Assembly: GCA_033977485.1 (NCBI GenBank)
Contig: CM066982.1
Span: 13,383,218 to 13,447,217 of the forward strand
DNA from: Hydrangea macrophylla
Taxonomy: Eukaryota; Streptophyta; Magnoliopsida; Cornales; Hydrangeaceae
Direction of reading: 5' to 3'
Length of the DNA: 64,000 nt
A program made the translations under genes and the position numbers. Under the pieces are notes generated by a model. It was not told the DNA's origin. It did no database searches and saw only the letters and a list, made by a program, of their open reading frames with translations. Shown one piece after another: positions 35,739 through 46,114 of the stretch (within the stretch, counting starts at the first letter, position 1; every line of letters starts with the position of its first letter).

Positions 35739-35945
35739 GCATTCTAAAAACCGCTACTGAAATCCTCATTTTCTGCCCAAACGGTACAGAATCTGAGAAA
35801 ATTGCATTAGACGAAAAGTGTGCAGAATCGAGTTTTGCTTGAGACAACGCGGGCAGAACCTTAAATTTCATTCGTTTTCCTAACAAAAATCTGAAAACCA
35901 AATTCTGCTACTGTTAAAGTTAAAAGAGAAAATATTAGATTGAAT
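35739..35945 (-). repeat. Shared LTR leader module, copy 3, with linker
   Basis: Plus-strand GCATTCTAAAAACCGCTACTG to CTGCTACTGTT, followed by the AAAAGAGAAAATATTAGATT linker. It is nearly identical to copy 2a at 28,176-28,398. In element sense it lies near the start of U3, not in the leader. Confidence 0.75.
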
Positions 35946-37441
35946 TTTAAATATGACTCGAAAAATCTTAATTTCCAACACAAATACCAAATCATTTAAT
36001 TTCACGCAACTTTTCCCAAAAAAAATATTTTTAGTTCATGACTTATAAAATTGAAAAAAAAATGACCAAAATACCCCTGTGACCAATTTTCGCTAAAATC
36101 GCACACGAAGTCTAAATCGTCAATTTAAACATGAAAACACGGGTTACTACATCTAAACATATGCTTATATGACAATTCATGCTTAAAATATCTAAACACA
36201 TCAAAATAGTCTCTAGGGTGAGTGGTACGCATTCATCCGATAAATGAAACCGATGCCGTGGAAGGCACACCTCTTCCTCGCACCCCGTACACTGGTTCGG
36301 CCTTCCTCCATACCAAGTACCGTGTCCTGGTTGGGCCTTCCTCCATACCAGACACCACAAATCAATGTTACAATACTCAAACTTCGAGGAGCTTACCCCC
36401 AGATAAAATTACACCAAACCCCCCTTTGACCCAAGTAGGCACATAACATGCTCACAAAGACAATTATACATGCTTTTCTAATATTTTCGCATGCATAATT
36501 AACGGGCCTAATTAATATATGAATTTCGCCCGGATCCAAAATATCAACTCGATATTCAAAACATGTAAATTCCATATATTTCATAGATCTAGAATTTATA
36601 CCTTAAGTTATCACTCTATAACTTCAGGGGAAGTACTAGGGGACCAAATAAACGTTGAATCTCCGTTTATAAGCGATTCCTACAAGTATCCATACGTTTC
36701 CCCAAATTCTTAAAATTAGCTTTTCAGAAATAATTTGCCAAATGTGGCCTAATAGATATCAAAATGTAGCTAATACCTCGAGGAGTCCAAATATAAAATT
36801 TGGAGAAAAGTTGCGATCAAAAGTTCGTCGATTTGCGTCTTGAAGCTTGAAGCAATAAATCCCCCTTTTGGCCTCCTCTTGATTTAGGTTAGAAATTTTA
36901 ACTAATGATCTCATGGTTTTTTATATATAGGCACGACTCTTGGAAATTACGTTTACCTCCCCACGAGTTCTCAAAACTTCTAATTAACTCCTGAAACGTT
37001 GCACACGTCCATTTTACGCCTTTTCGAGTGAAAATTATAAATTACAAAAGTTTTCGACTAAGTCTCGTTTGGGTCCAAAATTACGTTCGGAAACTAAATT
37101 CTGTGGAATTTCTACACAACCTACCTTTTATTTAACGTGTCACTCACGTTCTTACCATAGTGTTCAAAATGCTCTACAGCGATAACAAAACTATTAGAAA
37201 TTACTCTACACAGGTATAAACAATATTCATGAATATCAGATAATATCAATTAACATTTAATCACATAAATGTCATTTAATTCATGCCAATGCCTCACGGA
37301 TTATCAAATCCTCGTGTCCTCAATTGACATCCACCATTGACCTACGTCAACCACTTCCACAATTATTAATGAACATTAATAATTCACACGAAATTCAATT
37401 ATGCATTTAAAAGAATGATTTTCCCGGGATGGGTGTGACAT

Positions 37442-37495
37442 ATTTCGACCGGTCGAACGATCCCATTTGACCGGTTGAATGACCCTTTAGCAGAA
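37442..37495. repeat. Palindromic CGACCGGTCGA cassette in LTR B
   Basis: Contains TCGACCGGTCGAACG and then TTGACCGGTTGAATG, two near-palindromes joined by a spacer, followed by GCAGAAT words. LTR A has no counterpart at this place. It resembles in style the cassettes at 162-285 and 3,930-4,060. Confidence 0.55.
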
Positions 37496-39306
37496 TCCTA
37501 CACAAGCTGCAGAATTTTGCCTAAGGCATCACCCAACCTTACTCCTTTCATTCCTCTTCACAAGTTCACATTATTATAAACTTCACAAGCTACAAAATGT
37601 TATTAAAACCAAAGTTTAGACTTAGTAATCCATGAAAAGAAATAATAACGGAACAAGCTAAGGCTTGTTTAGATTAAACATAGGAAATACTAATCCACCT
37701 TTCAAAATTCGAATTTGACAAGTAAAACGTGCAAAGCACGAATCCAAGAGTTTTGATTCATTACAACATAACTAAAAAGAGTTTTACAACATCATGAACA
37801 CCATACTACTCCTTCCAAGCCAAATACAAAAATGCTAGCTATTCAAAATGCTCATTATTACAAGACTTAGAATAGAAGCAAAAACATATACAAAGGATCC
37901 CCCCCCCCCCCCCCCCCCCCGGCATTCCCTCACGCTTCTTTTTTCCTTTCTTCCTTTCACCTACAATGGAGTAAATCTCCACTGCTCAGCTATATGCTGA
38001 GTGCACAATTTCTAACATATGCATATTTGACAAAACATGCTTTAATTTCATAAATCACATCAATAGTCTCTAGGGAGAAAAATACGCCTTCCTCCAGTAG
38101 CGGCAAGTCCAAGCCTTAAACCGCGACGTCAATGGCAAGTCCAAGCCTACAACTATTACGTCCCCCAAGTGCCCTGGCAAGTCCAAGTCTTAAACCATGC
38201 ATAGTAGACGTCGCTACTAAAATTCTCAAACATCGAGAAGCATACTCCGGCATGAATTTGTATAAAACCCCCCCTTTGACCCACATAGGCAACTCAACGT
38301 GCTCGCGTAAATTTAGACATACTTTTCACATTTAATCACGTGCATAATTAACGGGCCTAAGATTAACACATGAGTTTCACCGGATCACAATTTCGTCGTC
38401 AAAATATAAAACATGTATTTCACCTATATAACATAGACTAGAAATTCATACCTCGAGCTATCGTCGTAAAACTTGGAGGAAACGACTAGAAGCCCGAATG
38501 AACGCCAAATCTCCGATCCTATGCAAAACCTATAAGTCTACACGTGTCTTCCCCAATTTCTTAGATTTAAAAATTTATAAAATCTTTGCCAAATGTGGCC
38601 TAAAGACTATCAATACGTAGCCCTTAACTTGGGGAGTTTGAATATGCAATTTGGTGAAATTCATATGGATAAAGGGGCGCAGTTTGTCGTCGCAAAGCCC
38701 GTAGGATCAATCTCCCGTTTCTCTCTCCTCTCTCAAGATACTATATGAAGTTTGTGAGAAATGACAATTTCATCCACCACTATTTATAGACAAACTCTTC
38801 GGGAATCACATTTACTTCCCCGCAAGTTTCCAAAACTTCTAACTAACTCTTGAAACTTCGCACACGTCCATTTTATGCCTTTACGAGTAAAAACTACAAA
38901 TTAAAAAAGTTTTTGACTAAGTCTCATTTGGGTCCAAAATCACGTCAGAAAACTAAATTCCGTGAAAATCTCTATACAACCTACCTTTTTATATAGCATG
39001 ACACTCACGTTCTCACCACAAATTCTCAAAGGATATATAACAATATTGAAATTACCAGAAAATTATACTACACAGGTATAATTCACTATTCATAAACTAC
39101 AAGATAAGTCAAATAACATTTAAATCACATAAATGTCATTCACTTATGCCAATGCAAAATGACCCATCATGTTCCCGTGTCTTCACTGACACCTTATCGT
39201 TGACTCACAGTCAACCTTAACCTCATTATCAACTAACATCGATAAATTCATTCATAAATTCAATTATGCAAGATAAAACTTATAAAGTTTTGGTACGGAT
39301 GTGACA

Positions 39307-39688
39307 CTATGTAGACTAGGATATGATAGAGAAATAACATTTAATTGGCGTGATTCAAGGAAACGGATGGGATAGTTAATCCCATAAATCTCTTATCTGA
39401 CATTTTTGGGGCTGAGTTACCAAATCAGTTACATTTGATACATTATATAGTAATGCTAGGTACACCTAATGGGGCACAAAAAGTATCCAACTGCTGATGT
39501 GAATTTCCAAAATCATTTGTCAATTACCAAAAAAAGTTTGAATTATTTTCCAAAAGTCCATGATACATCAGCAGGTGGATAGTTTAGGTATTCCGTTTAG
39601 GCGCACCTAGCATTAGTCTATATTATAACAGATTGCATCTATAGACATGTACTTTTATTTTCAAATTAGATATGGTGAATATCATAAC
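39307..39688. other. Unique spacer with a MITE
   Basis: Host-like AT-rich sequence between solo LTR B and the next solo LTR. Its centre is a MITE (39,451-39,615). No gene seen. Confidence 0.5.
39451..39615. mobile_element. Fold-back MITE, 165 bp
   Basis: The left arm TAATGCTAGGTACACCTAA and the right arm, whose reverse complement begins TAATGCTAGGTGCGCCTAA, form imperfect inverted repeats of about 50 bases. Inner words such as ACTGCTGATG match on both arms. No clear TSD beyond a possible TA-rich flank. The family is not assigned. Confidence 0.75.
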
Positions 39689-41472
39689 TGTCACGCCCCA
39701 AATTTTCAGACAATTAAATATTAGTCAAGGGAGAATCCCTAAACCAATATCCAGTTGTTCAATTATTAGAGGTGATCGCAATGTAAAGCATCACACAGTC
39801 TGTACAGGATAAAACTTAACTCACAAGCGCAAAATGACAGTAAAATATCCAATCATTAAGGATCAAAACCTAAGGTTCCAAAACCATAATTAATCTATAA
39901 AAAAACATCATTCAAACAATATCTGAAAAAAAAATCAAATGGCCCACAATGCCAAAATATGAAATAATAAAACTCTCCAATAAAAACTATAAAAGCTAAT
40001 AAGGACTTCACACTTCTCCTGTTACCAGATGCCACGAACTTCTCACTATCCCTGCAAATTCCGATCGGCTACGCTCCAAAAAGAATGCACCCGCGAGAAA
40101 AACTCAACGGGTCAGTCACATGACTGGTATGAGTTAAACAACACTAATCACACAGTCTTAGGGATCGCTCACAATCCCTTACACCAACACAACAAAAATA
40201 AATAAAAGATCGGGTAGGAAAGTAGTTTCGCTCACATAACGGGACAAGGGTTAGTTTCCCTTTTATGTGGCGGCAATATAGTTCCTACCCGAACTAGACT
40301 GAATAAATACTTACCCTTCTTAGCTATGGTAGGCCAATACCTGCAAACACATTAGTGAGCCTACCATCCTGCATAAATAGATGTTAGTAAAAAAAACCAA
40401 AAAAATCATACTTTTAATGTTATTTAAAATATGAATTTATCTCCAAGAAGGAGTTGGAATTGGACAAAACTTAAAACACGAAAGATGTTCAGAATTAAAT
40501 TTCCAAGGAAATCGCGTGTCCCCGTTCATTAATTCTAAGCACTTAAGTCAGAAATTAGTTATTAAACTTCAGCTCATAAACACGCGATATTCAGCAGATT
40601 CTGAAATTAAATCAAAACAGTGTCAAGACGATGTTTTTAGGAAAAGTGTAAAACACGAAAGTCGCTTGGATTGTCGTTTTACTTTAGGTTGCGTGAAACG
40701 ACCCTCAATTGTGAAGTTAAGTGACCAAATTATCTAATTTACTAATCTGATCCTATTTATTATTAGTTCACAATGTTCCCAAAGATATTACTGTAAAAAA
40801 AAAATACAAGACTACATTTTAAACTAACGGATACCCACAGAAGTTGTTGATATGACAATTACTAATTTTTAGTATTCGACTACAACAAGATATAACGAAC
40901 AACAATACAACGTATATCAGCAATTTAAGCACCATATGTGTTTTAGTTAAGTAAACCTTATGTTCACCACTTTGGCCACCCATCCATGGTTCAGCCTACA
41001 CATATATCTCATGTGTCTCCTAACGTAAAATTAACTCCCACTCCGGTCCCAACTCCCATGGGGTATCACTAGGATTTGAGTCTACACCGAAAGGCTAGTA
41101 ATTACGTTTTTGACGTCAATAAACAATGTCTAAATACACATGAAATAGACCAACAAGCCGGGCATAAGGCTTAAAATGAAAAGACGGGTCATCCACGTAG
41201 TCACCGTCTAATCACACAAGACGGGTCATCAACGAAGTCGCCGCCTAAACTCATAAGGAGCAGTGGTGAACACTAAAGGATTTTCTAATATTAACTTCTA
41301 AAAAAAAACTTCACATGGATGGTCTCACATTCACAAATTTATGAAACCCAACATTAGATGAGAATGCTTACATCTCAACCAAATTTCACGTTATATCATA
41401 ATAATGAACACGAGTTTATCCCGACACATAAATCAAATTAGACATCCAATACGTTTTTAATCATAAAAAAAA

Positions 41473-41640
41473 CTGCTACTGAAATTTAAATCTACAGCCC
41501 AAACGGTGCAGAATCAAGAAAAACTCAAAACATGAAAAGTGTGCAGAATTGCGTTTTACACAGGACACACACACAGAATGTTAAAGTTCCAAACCACGAG
41601 TTTACAATAATTTTCTAAAGTTTCTGCAACTGCGTGAAAT
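41473..41640 (-). repeat. Shared LTR leader module, copy 4
   Basis: Diverged but recognisable. On the plus strand: CTGCTACTGAAAT, then CAGCCCAAACGGTGCAGAATC, then GAAAAGTGTGCAGAATTGCG and GTTTTAC. It sits about 735-900 bases from the LTR's sense-strand start. Confidence 0.65.
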
Positions 41641-42027
41641 AAAAAGAAAATGAATTTCACATATATTTCTTAATTACCAAGAATATTTCACACGGGGTTT
41701 TATCAAACTAACTCTTCACCTAACCCTTTCGAATACCCTAATATCATAATCATAAAGTCACACGAAGGGGAAAGAAAATATCTAAATTACTTCAACAATA
41801 ATGTGTATCCATTACAACGATTTAACCCTAACAATTAAATTAAACATGTACTAATTTAATTTACTTCCATATACATATATACAAACGTGTATATATATAT
41901 ATACTCGGATATACAAAATTTAACTCACCTTGTTTGGCAAAAAATTGGCAACACGATGTATACACTCTGCGATTCCCCACGCGCCTACGCACCCGAGATC
42001 TTCTCCTTCTTCTTCTCTTTTCTTCTT

Positions 42028-42032
42028 CTCTG

Positions 42033-42082
<50 letters not shown>
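42028..42082. repeat. (CT)n microsatellite
   Basis: About 55 bases of uninterrupted CT inside the solo LTR. The Ser-Leu repeat ORFs across it are artefacts of the repeat. Confidence 0.95.
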
Positions 42083-42084
<2 letters not shown>

Positions 42085-42380
42085 CGGCTGTGCAAAAGGG
42101 GGAGGGCTCTAATGTGTTATGTCAATTTATCCTAATATTTTATTAGGTTAATATGCATGATACACACACACAACCTAAGATTGTTAATACACACACACAC
42201 ACACCCGTACACTGTTTGCACTCACACACCCACAACACATGCACCTCTACACACATATACACACACACAGCCCACACACTACACACATTAACTATTAAAC
42301 AATAAAATAAATAAAAGTGAAATAAATATATAAAAAAATAGCAACATCTTTTTAGAAAAAAATAAGGTTGTTACAATAAC

Positions 42381-43686
42381 CAACTTATTTAATGTATATA
42401 TATATACATATATTGACGTCTATATATGTTTTGGGAGTAAAAAAAGTCTGTAAATTGAGTGATAATTGGGAATTTTGGATTTATTCCAATAAATTTATAC
42501 ATAATTCGGACACATTATTATGAAATAATTTTTGATGAAAACTATCCAAAAAAGTTAGATAAAGAGGGACCTATTGTTAGATTTCTAAAAATAAAATTAA
42601 AAATTGAGTATCCCTCCCTTTCCCTTTCTATTATTAATTAATCATAAAAGTTTATTCTTCCAAACCAATTGGAGGAGCATTCTAGTCACAAGTTCCACAC
42701 TATCCATTTTTTTCCCACTAGTTATTAAATTTGATAAAATTTTAGATAATAAACATTGACTCACTTCTTAAGTTTTCCTTACTAGGTACCTTAATTTCCA
42801 AAAAACATAAAAATAAAAAAGCATACCTTAAAATATTCTCTTGGACAATGGCATGACAAAAGAATTTGTATCTCATAAACATTTTGATTGATAATTTACT
42901 TTGTCAACTTGACAATAGTATGGTTTTAAAATAAGAGCTAGCAAGTATATGTACTTAATTTATCTTTGTATGACTATTCCCATGGCGAATACATGCAGCA
43001 TATTGTCATGCACGAATTTGTGCAGGAAAAATGTAGAGAGTAAAACATGTTGTGAGTTGCAGTATAAATAAGAATTAATACTCCAGTAACTGCTCGAAAA
43101 TTTAAGTGAACTTTTGTTTGAAGAATAGGATCCATCAAAAGCAACATAGACAAAAAGTTTGTATTCTTCCATACTCGTAGCGTACGACAGACAAGACAAC
43201 AGGTTGCACTGTCATACTAACAAAAGATAACATACCAAATCGTCCATAGTAGATATCTTAGTTTTACTAAGTTATGATGTACATTGTTCAGGTGATAATT
43301 TGCATATCGATTAAGAGACAAATTGAGAATATTTAGCATATCAACAGAAGCTAAGATGCCCATACTTATCAAGAGGCTAAATTGTTGAATCGTGCAGCAC
43401 AAAGGGGACTTCCAAGAAAGTCCAAAAAGCTTCTTTACAAGATAAAAACCAAAAAGCAATAAGATGGTTTTAGGTTAAAGGCCACTTTCCTATCTTAACT
43501 AAAACCAATCATTTGCCTCCTATTAAATAATCCCATTCACAATATAACGAAACCAAAAGTCTGAGAGAGAATACGTGCTCATTTGTAAGAAGCAAAATAA
43601 AGAAAAGAAAAAGGACTTCAGAGCTTTCTTTCTACATTAAAGTATGTTCAAATAACATTTCAAATTTGTGTTTTAACAACCAGAAT
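42381..43686. other. AT-rich DNA, no gene recognised
   Basis: About 1.3 kb without LTR ends, TIRs or a convincing ORF. Minus-strand frames at 42,960-43,199 and 43,217-43,459 (79 and 80 codons) show no motif I know and no codon-bias cue. Confidence 0.5.
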
Positions 43687-44147
43687 TGTCACGCCCCAGC
43701 ATAGTAAAATAAGGAAAAAAAAAATTTTCATTTCTGTTTTGGACCTGTAGGTAATGACAAGTGATGGATCACTTGTCCTGTACGTAGCTTAACATTAACC
43801 AGTAAGCATAGTATATAAAGTAACAGGGAAGATAAATAAGAATTAACATAACTTAAATGAAATTTGAATAATATTACATCACTTTTTTTTTAAAATATCT
43901 TTAAGGCACAGACTGCCCTATTCAAATTAAAATACTATTCTTTGCTTCATTACAACTTATTAATAAAAAGGAAATCTTCACAGGCTTCTCTAGCTGGCAT
44001 AATAATAGTGCCCTGCATAACCATCTCCTGAACATTTTGGGTGTCCAGGACAAAATAAGGTTATCAACTAATGAAAGTTGAGAGAGCATAATGAACACAC
44101 AAGCAATGTATATAAAAGTACATTAACAGTTACCATTACTTAGTACC

Positions 44148-45621
44148 TGATCGGCGACGAATAGTTGCCGTTTATAGTCCTAAAAATATGCTTTGTTAGC
44201 ACATTTCATGTAGTTATTAGTATTTTTTAATAAGTATTCTAAATTTTGTAGGTTTTGTAGCTTTAACTTGAAAATGCACAAAAAACCAATGATTAGTGGC
44301 TTTGGAAGTCATTCTGGGCTCAAACGGTGATTCCGGTGAAAGCTGAATGCAGTAGCAGTCTTAGAAAATTGCATTTTTGACAAATAATACTTTGGATTTG
44401 AGAAATTTCTCCAGAGATATAAAGCGTAGATCTTCGAGTTACGGACGCGTGGCTTCAAACGGGGAGTCAATCCGAGTTCCGAGCAAAAAGTTATCGCAGT
44501 TCTACGAAAGTCGCGCAGTGCAGCGAAAAGGACCTCGCGCGAGCGGGTCGCGCGAGCGACCTGTGCAAAAATCAAAAACACGTATTTTATTAAATTAAAG
44601 TGCCCAGCGAAGGTGGTTTGTGCATATGACGTCCAGATTACAAAATATAGCAATTTTAGTGCGATTTGGCTTAGGAAAGCTTCCTAAATCCTTCCAAACT
44701 CTATATAAATCCTATTCTAAATCAAATTGAAGGTTACACATCATTACACAACATTAGATACATCAATATACAACAAAAATTTCAGCCATTGAAGAGAGGA
44801 AAGTAAGGAGAAGAAGAAGAAGACCAAGGATTCCCATGGCCTCCTCCATCAACCTCTTGCTGTTCATCAATTCTATGACCAACTAAACCTAAATCTAGGG
44901 TTTCAATGAAACCTTAGCCAAGTAATAGGGTTTTATTTATGTTTTTATGTTAGTTTTATTATGTATGGATGATGATTACATGTTTAGAGGATTTTTATAA
45001 ATAAATCGTACTTTTATTGATTAAATCATTACTTTCAAAGTTTATTCTTGTCTTAGATCTATTTTGACTGTGATGTGCTCAATGATCTATATTTGCTGTG
45101 CTTGTATGGATTGTTTACATGTAATGGTACTTTATTGAATTGTGCTATCAAGTATCCGAATAGTCCATGCCTAGATTAGACGGATTATACCACAACCCTA
45201 GTTTAGTGTGGGATAATTTGTGCTAACTGAAGATGGATTATGTTGGTGCTTGAACCATAGTTATTTTCTTGACGGAGGAATTGGGCTTGTAGCTACAATT
45301 CCCCATTATCGTCCAACTTAATAGGCTAAAGTAATTCATAAATATTCCTTATTATGAAGCTAGTGGTGGATTTGCAATCCTAGGTTCCTTAAACATATTT
45401 ATAAAAACAATTTTAAATCGCTTTCGTAATTTAGATTTATTTTCATTGTTATTAGTTTAATTAAAATTCAAATCAAAATCTTGTTTTCATAATTAATTAG
45501 ATTTAGGTTTTAAAATTAAGAGTCATAGTAATTCAATCTCTGTGGGTTCGACCTTTACTTCCACACTGCAAATCTTTAGAAAAGTAAAGTATACTTTTAT
45601 ATCTTGATACTGACTACATCA
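44148..45621 (+). repeat. Athila-like 5' LTR
   Basis: Begins TGATCGGCG and ends GACTACATCA. A TATATAAAT box lies near 44,702-44,710. The CGCG cassette (44,533-44,562) is about 150 bases upstream of it. Confidence 0.93.
44533..44562. repeat. CGCGCGAGCG cassette in Athila-like 5' LTR
   Basis: CTCGCGCGAGCG is repeated as GTCGCGCGAGCGA; the first unit is a perfect CTCGCGCGAG palindrome. The same cassette is in the 3' LTR (51,763-51,789) with one G-to-A change. Confidence 0.85.
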
Positions 45622-45626
45622 ATTTT

Positions 45627-45644
45627 TGGCGCCGTTGCCGGGGA
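45627..45644 (+). other. Primer binding site (tRNA-Asp)
   Basis: TGGCGCCGTTGCCGGGGA lies five bases inside the 5' LTR and is complementary to the 3' end of plant tRNA-Asp. This primer is typical of Athila-type elements. Confidence 0.9.
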
Positions 45645-46114
45645 TTGCATTACTACCTTTAGTTTTATAATCTTAGTTTAGTTAATTCGTAAATATTATA
45701 TTAGGTTTTCTCTTTCTTATTTTTTGTTTTATTTTGAGTCACTAACTTTTCTTTTTATTTTGTAGTTTCTCGAGTCGTCAAAATTCTAACGTTTTCGAGT
45801 GGATTAGCTAATCACATCAAAGGAGCTTACGCGAAAAATATATAAATAAAATAAAATAAATTGCTTCTTATGAAACCCGCTTTAAACCACACTGTAAGTC
45901 AGGGCGCTGTGACGCACTATTTGCATTAGTTTAGGGTTAATTGCACTGCATTAGCTAGGAAACCCGGGGCGCTGGGCTTGACGCGGTCACTGCATTACAG
46001 GATAATATTCATGCATCATAGTAGTTGAATGCTTGTTATCTTAGTTGCGTGATTGCTATTTGTTTTTTTTTTATTTAAGTCAGTTTTTGTTTTTAGTTTA
46101 TTTTCTTGTAGTTT
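45645..46114 (+). other. Athila-like 5' leader
   Basis: 470 non-coding bases between the primer site and the gag start. It contains GGCGCTGGGCTTGACGCGG near 45,968 and an earlier CAGGGCGCTGTGACGC, a loose repeat typical of such leaders. No ORF. Confidence 0.6.

Larger units (their letters stand above)
26893..36151 (-). mobile_element. Chromovirus (Tekay/Del-like) with mismatched LTRs
   Basis: A complete minus-strand Ty3/gypsy chromovirus. In element order it has a 5' LTR (34,573-36,151), a primer binding site matching initiator tRNA-Met, an uninterrupted gag-pol frame (29,576-34,051), a polypurine tract (29,531-29,543) and a 3' LTR (26,893-29,530). TSD TCTAA lies at 26,888-26,892 and 36,152-36,156, and the host LTR A resumes exactly at both ends. 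The two LTRs are 1,579 and 2,638 bp and do not align over most of their length; they share termini (TGT(C/G)ACGCCCCG and GGTTA(T/C)TACA) and one block. Tekay/Del placement rests on the C-terminal chromodomain and the tRNA-Met site. Confidence 0.85.
34573..36151 (-). repeat. Chromovirus 5' LTR (short type)
   Basis: Plus-strand ends are TGTGACGCCCCG and GGGTTACTACA. At 1,579 bp it is over 1 kb shorter than the 3' LTR. It contains a 103-bp tandem array (35,407-35,736) and one leader module (35,739-35,913). The rest finds no clear counterpart in 26,893-29,530, apart from a loosely similar promoter region (GTGTATAAATAGCCAAGCTTCC against GTGTATAAATAACCAAATTCCC). Confidence 0.8.
26047..37440 (-). 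mobile_element. Solo LTR A, split by the chromovirus
   Basis: Starts TGTCATGACCC and ends GGGTGTGACA. The flanks TATCT (26,042-26,046) and TATTT (37,441-37,445) form a TSD with one mismatch. Its own sequence is 26,047-26,892 plus 36,157-37,440, about 2.13 kb, close to the length of LTR B and aligned with it over most of its length. A TATATATAAA box on the minus strand lies near 36,928-36,938. Confidence 0.8.
25750..39306 (-). mobile_element. Solo LTR B, split by solo LTR A
   Basis: Starts TGTCACGACC and ends GGATGTGACA. The flanks TTATG (25,745-25,749) and CTATG (39,307-39,311) form a TSD with one mismatch. Its own sequence is 25,750-26,046 plus 37,446-39,306, about 2.16 kb. A minus-strand TATA box (TCTATAAATAG) near 38,780-38,790 sets the orientation. 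It has no internal domain. A run of about 22 C residues (37,898-37,920) replaces the GATCCCCGGCATTCCC seen in LTR A. Confidence 0.8.
39689..42375 (-). mobile_element. Solo LTR, 2.7 kb, TSD ATAAC
   Basis: Starts TGTCACGCCCC and ends GGTTGTTACA. The perfect TSD ATAAC lies at 39,684-39,688 and 42,376-42,380. Related to the solo LTR at 58,300-60,552 (shared GACAATTAAATATTAGTCAAGG-like start and GGTCAGTCACATGACTG box). Minus sense is inferred from the family termini and from the leader module. It holds (CT)n at 42,028-42,082 and CA-rich microsatellites at 42,165-42,280. Confidence 0.88.

Noticed and set aside
41887..42146. Overlapping Ser/Leu repeat ORFs
   Set aside because: Translation of the (CT)n microsatellite in all frames.
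42960..43459. Two minus-strand ORFs of 79 and 80 codons
   Set aside because: No motif, no start context, and length expected by chance in AT-rich DNA.
44309..44653. 114-codon minus-strand ORF in Athila LTR
   Set aside because: Repeated and shortened in the other LTR (51,640-51,882); not conserved between the copies, so not a gene.
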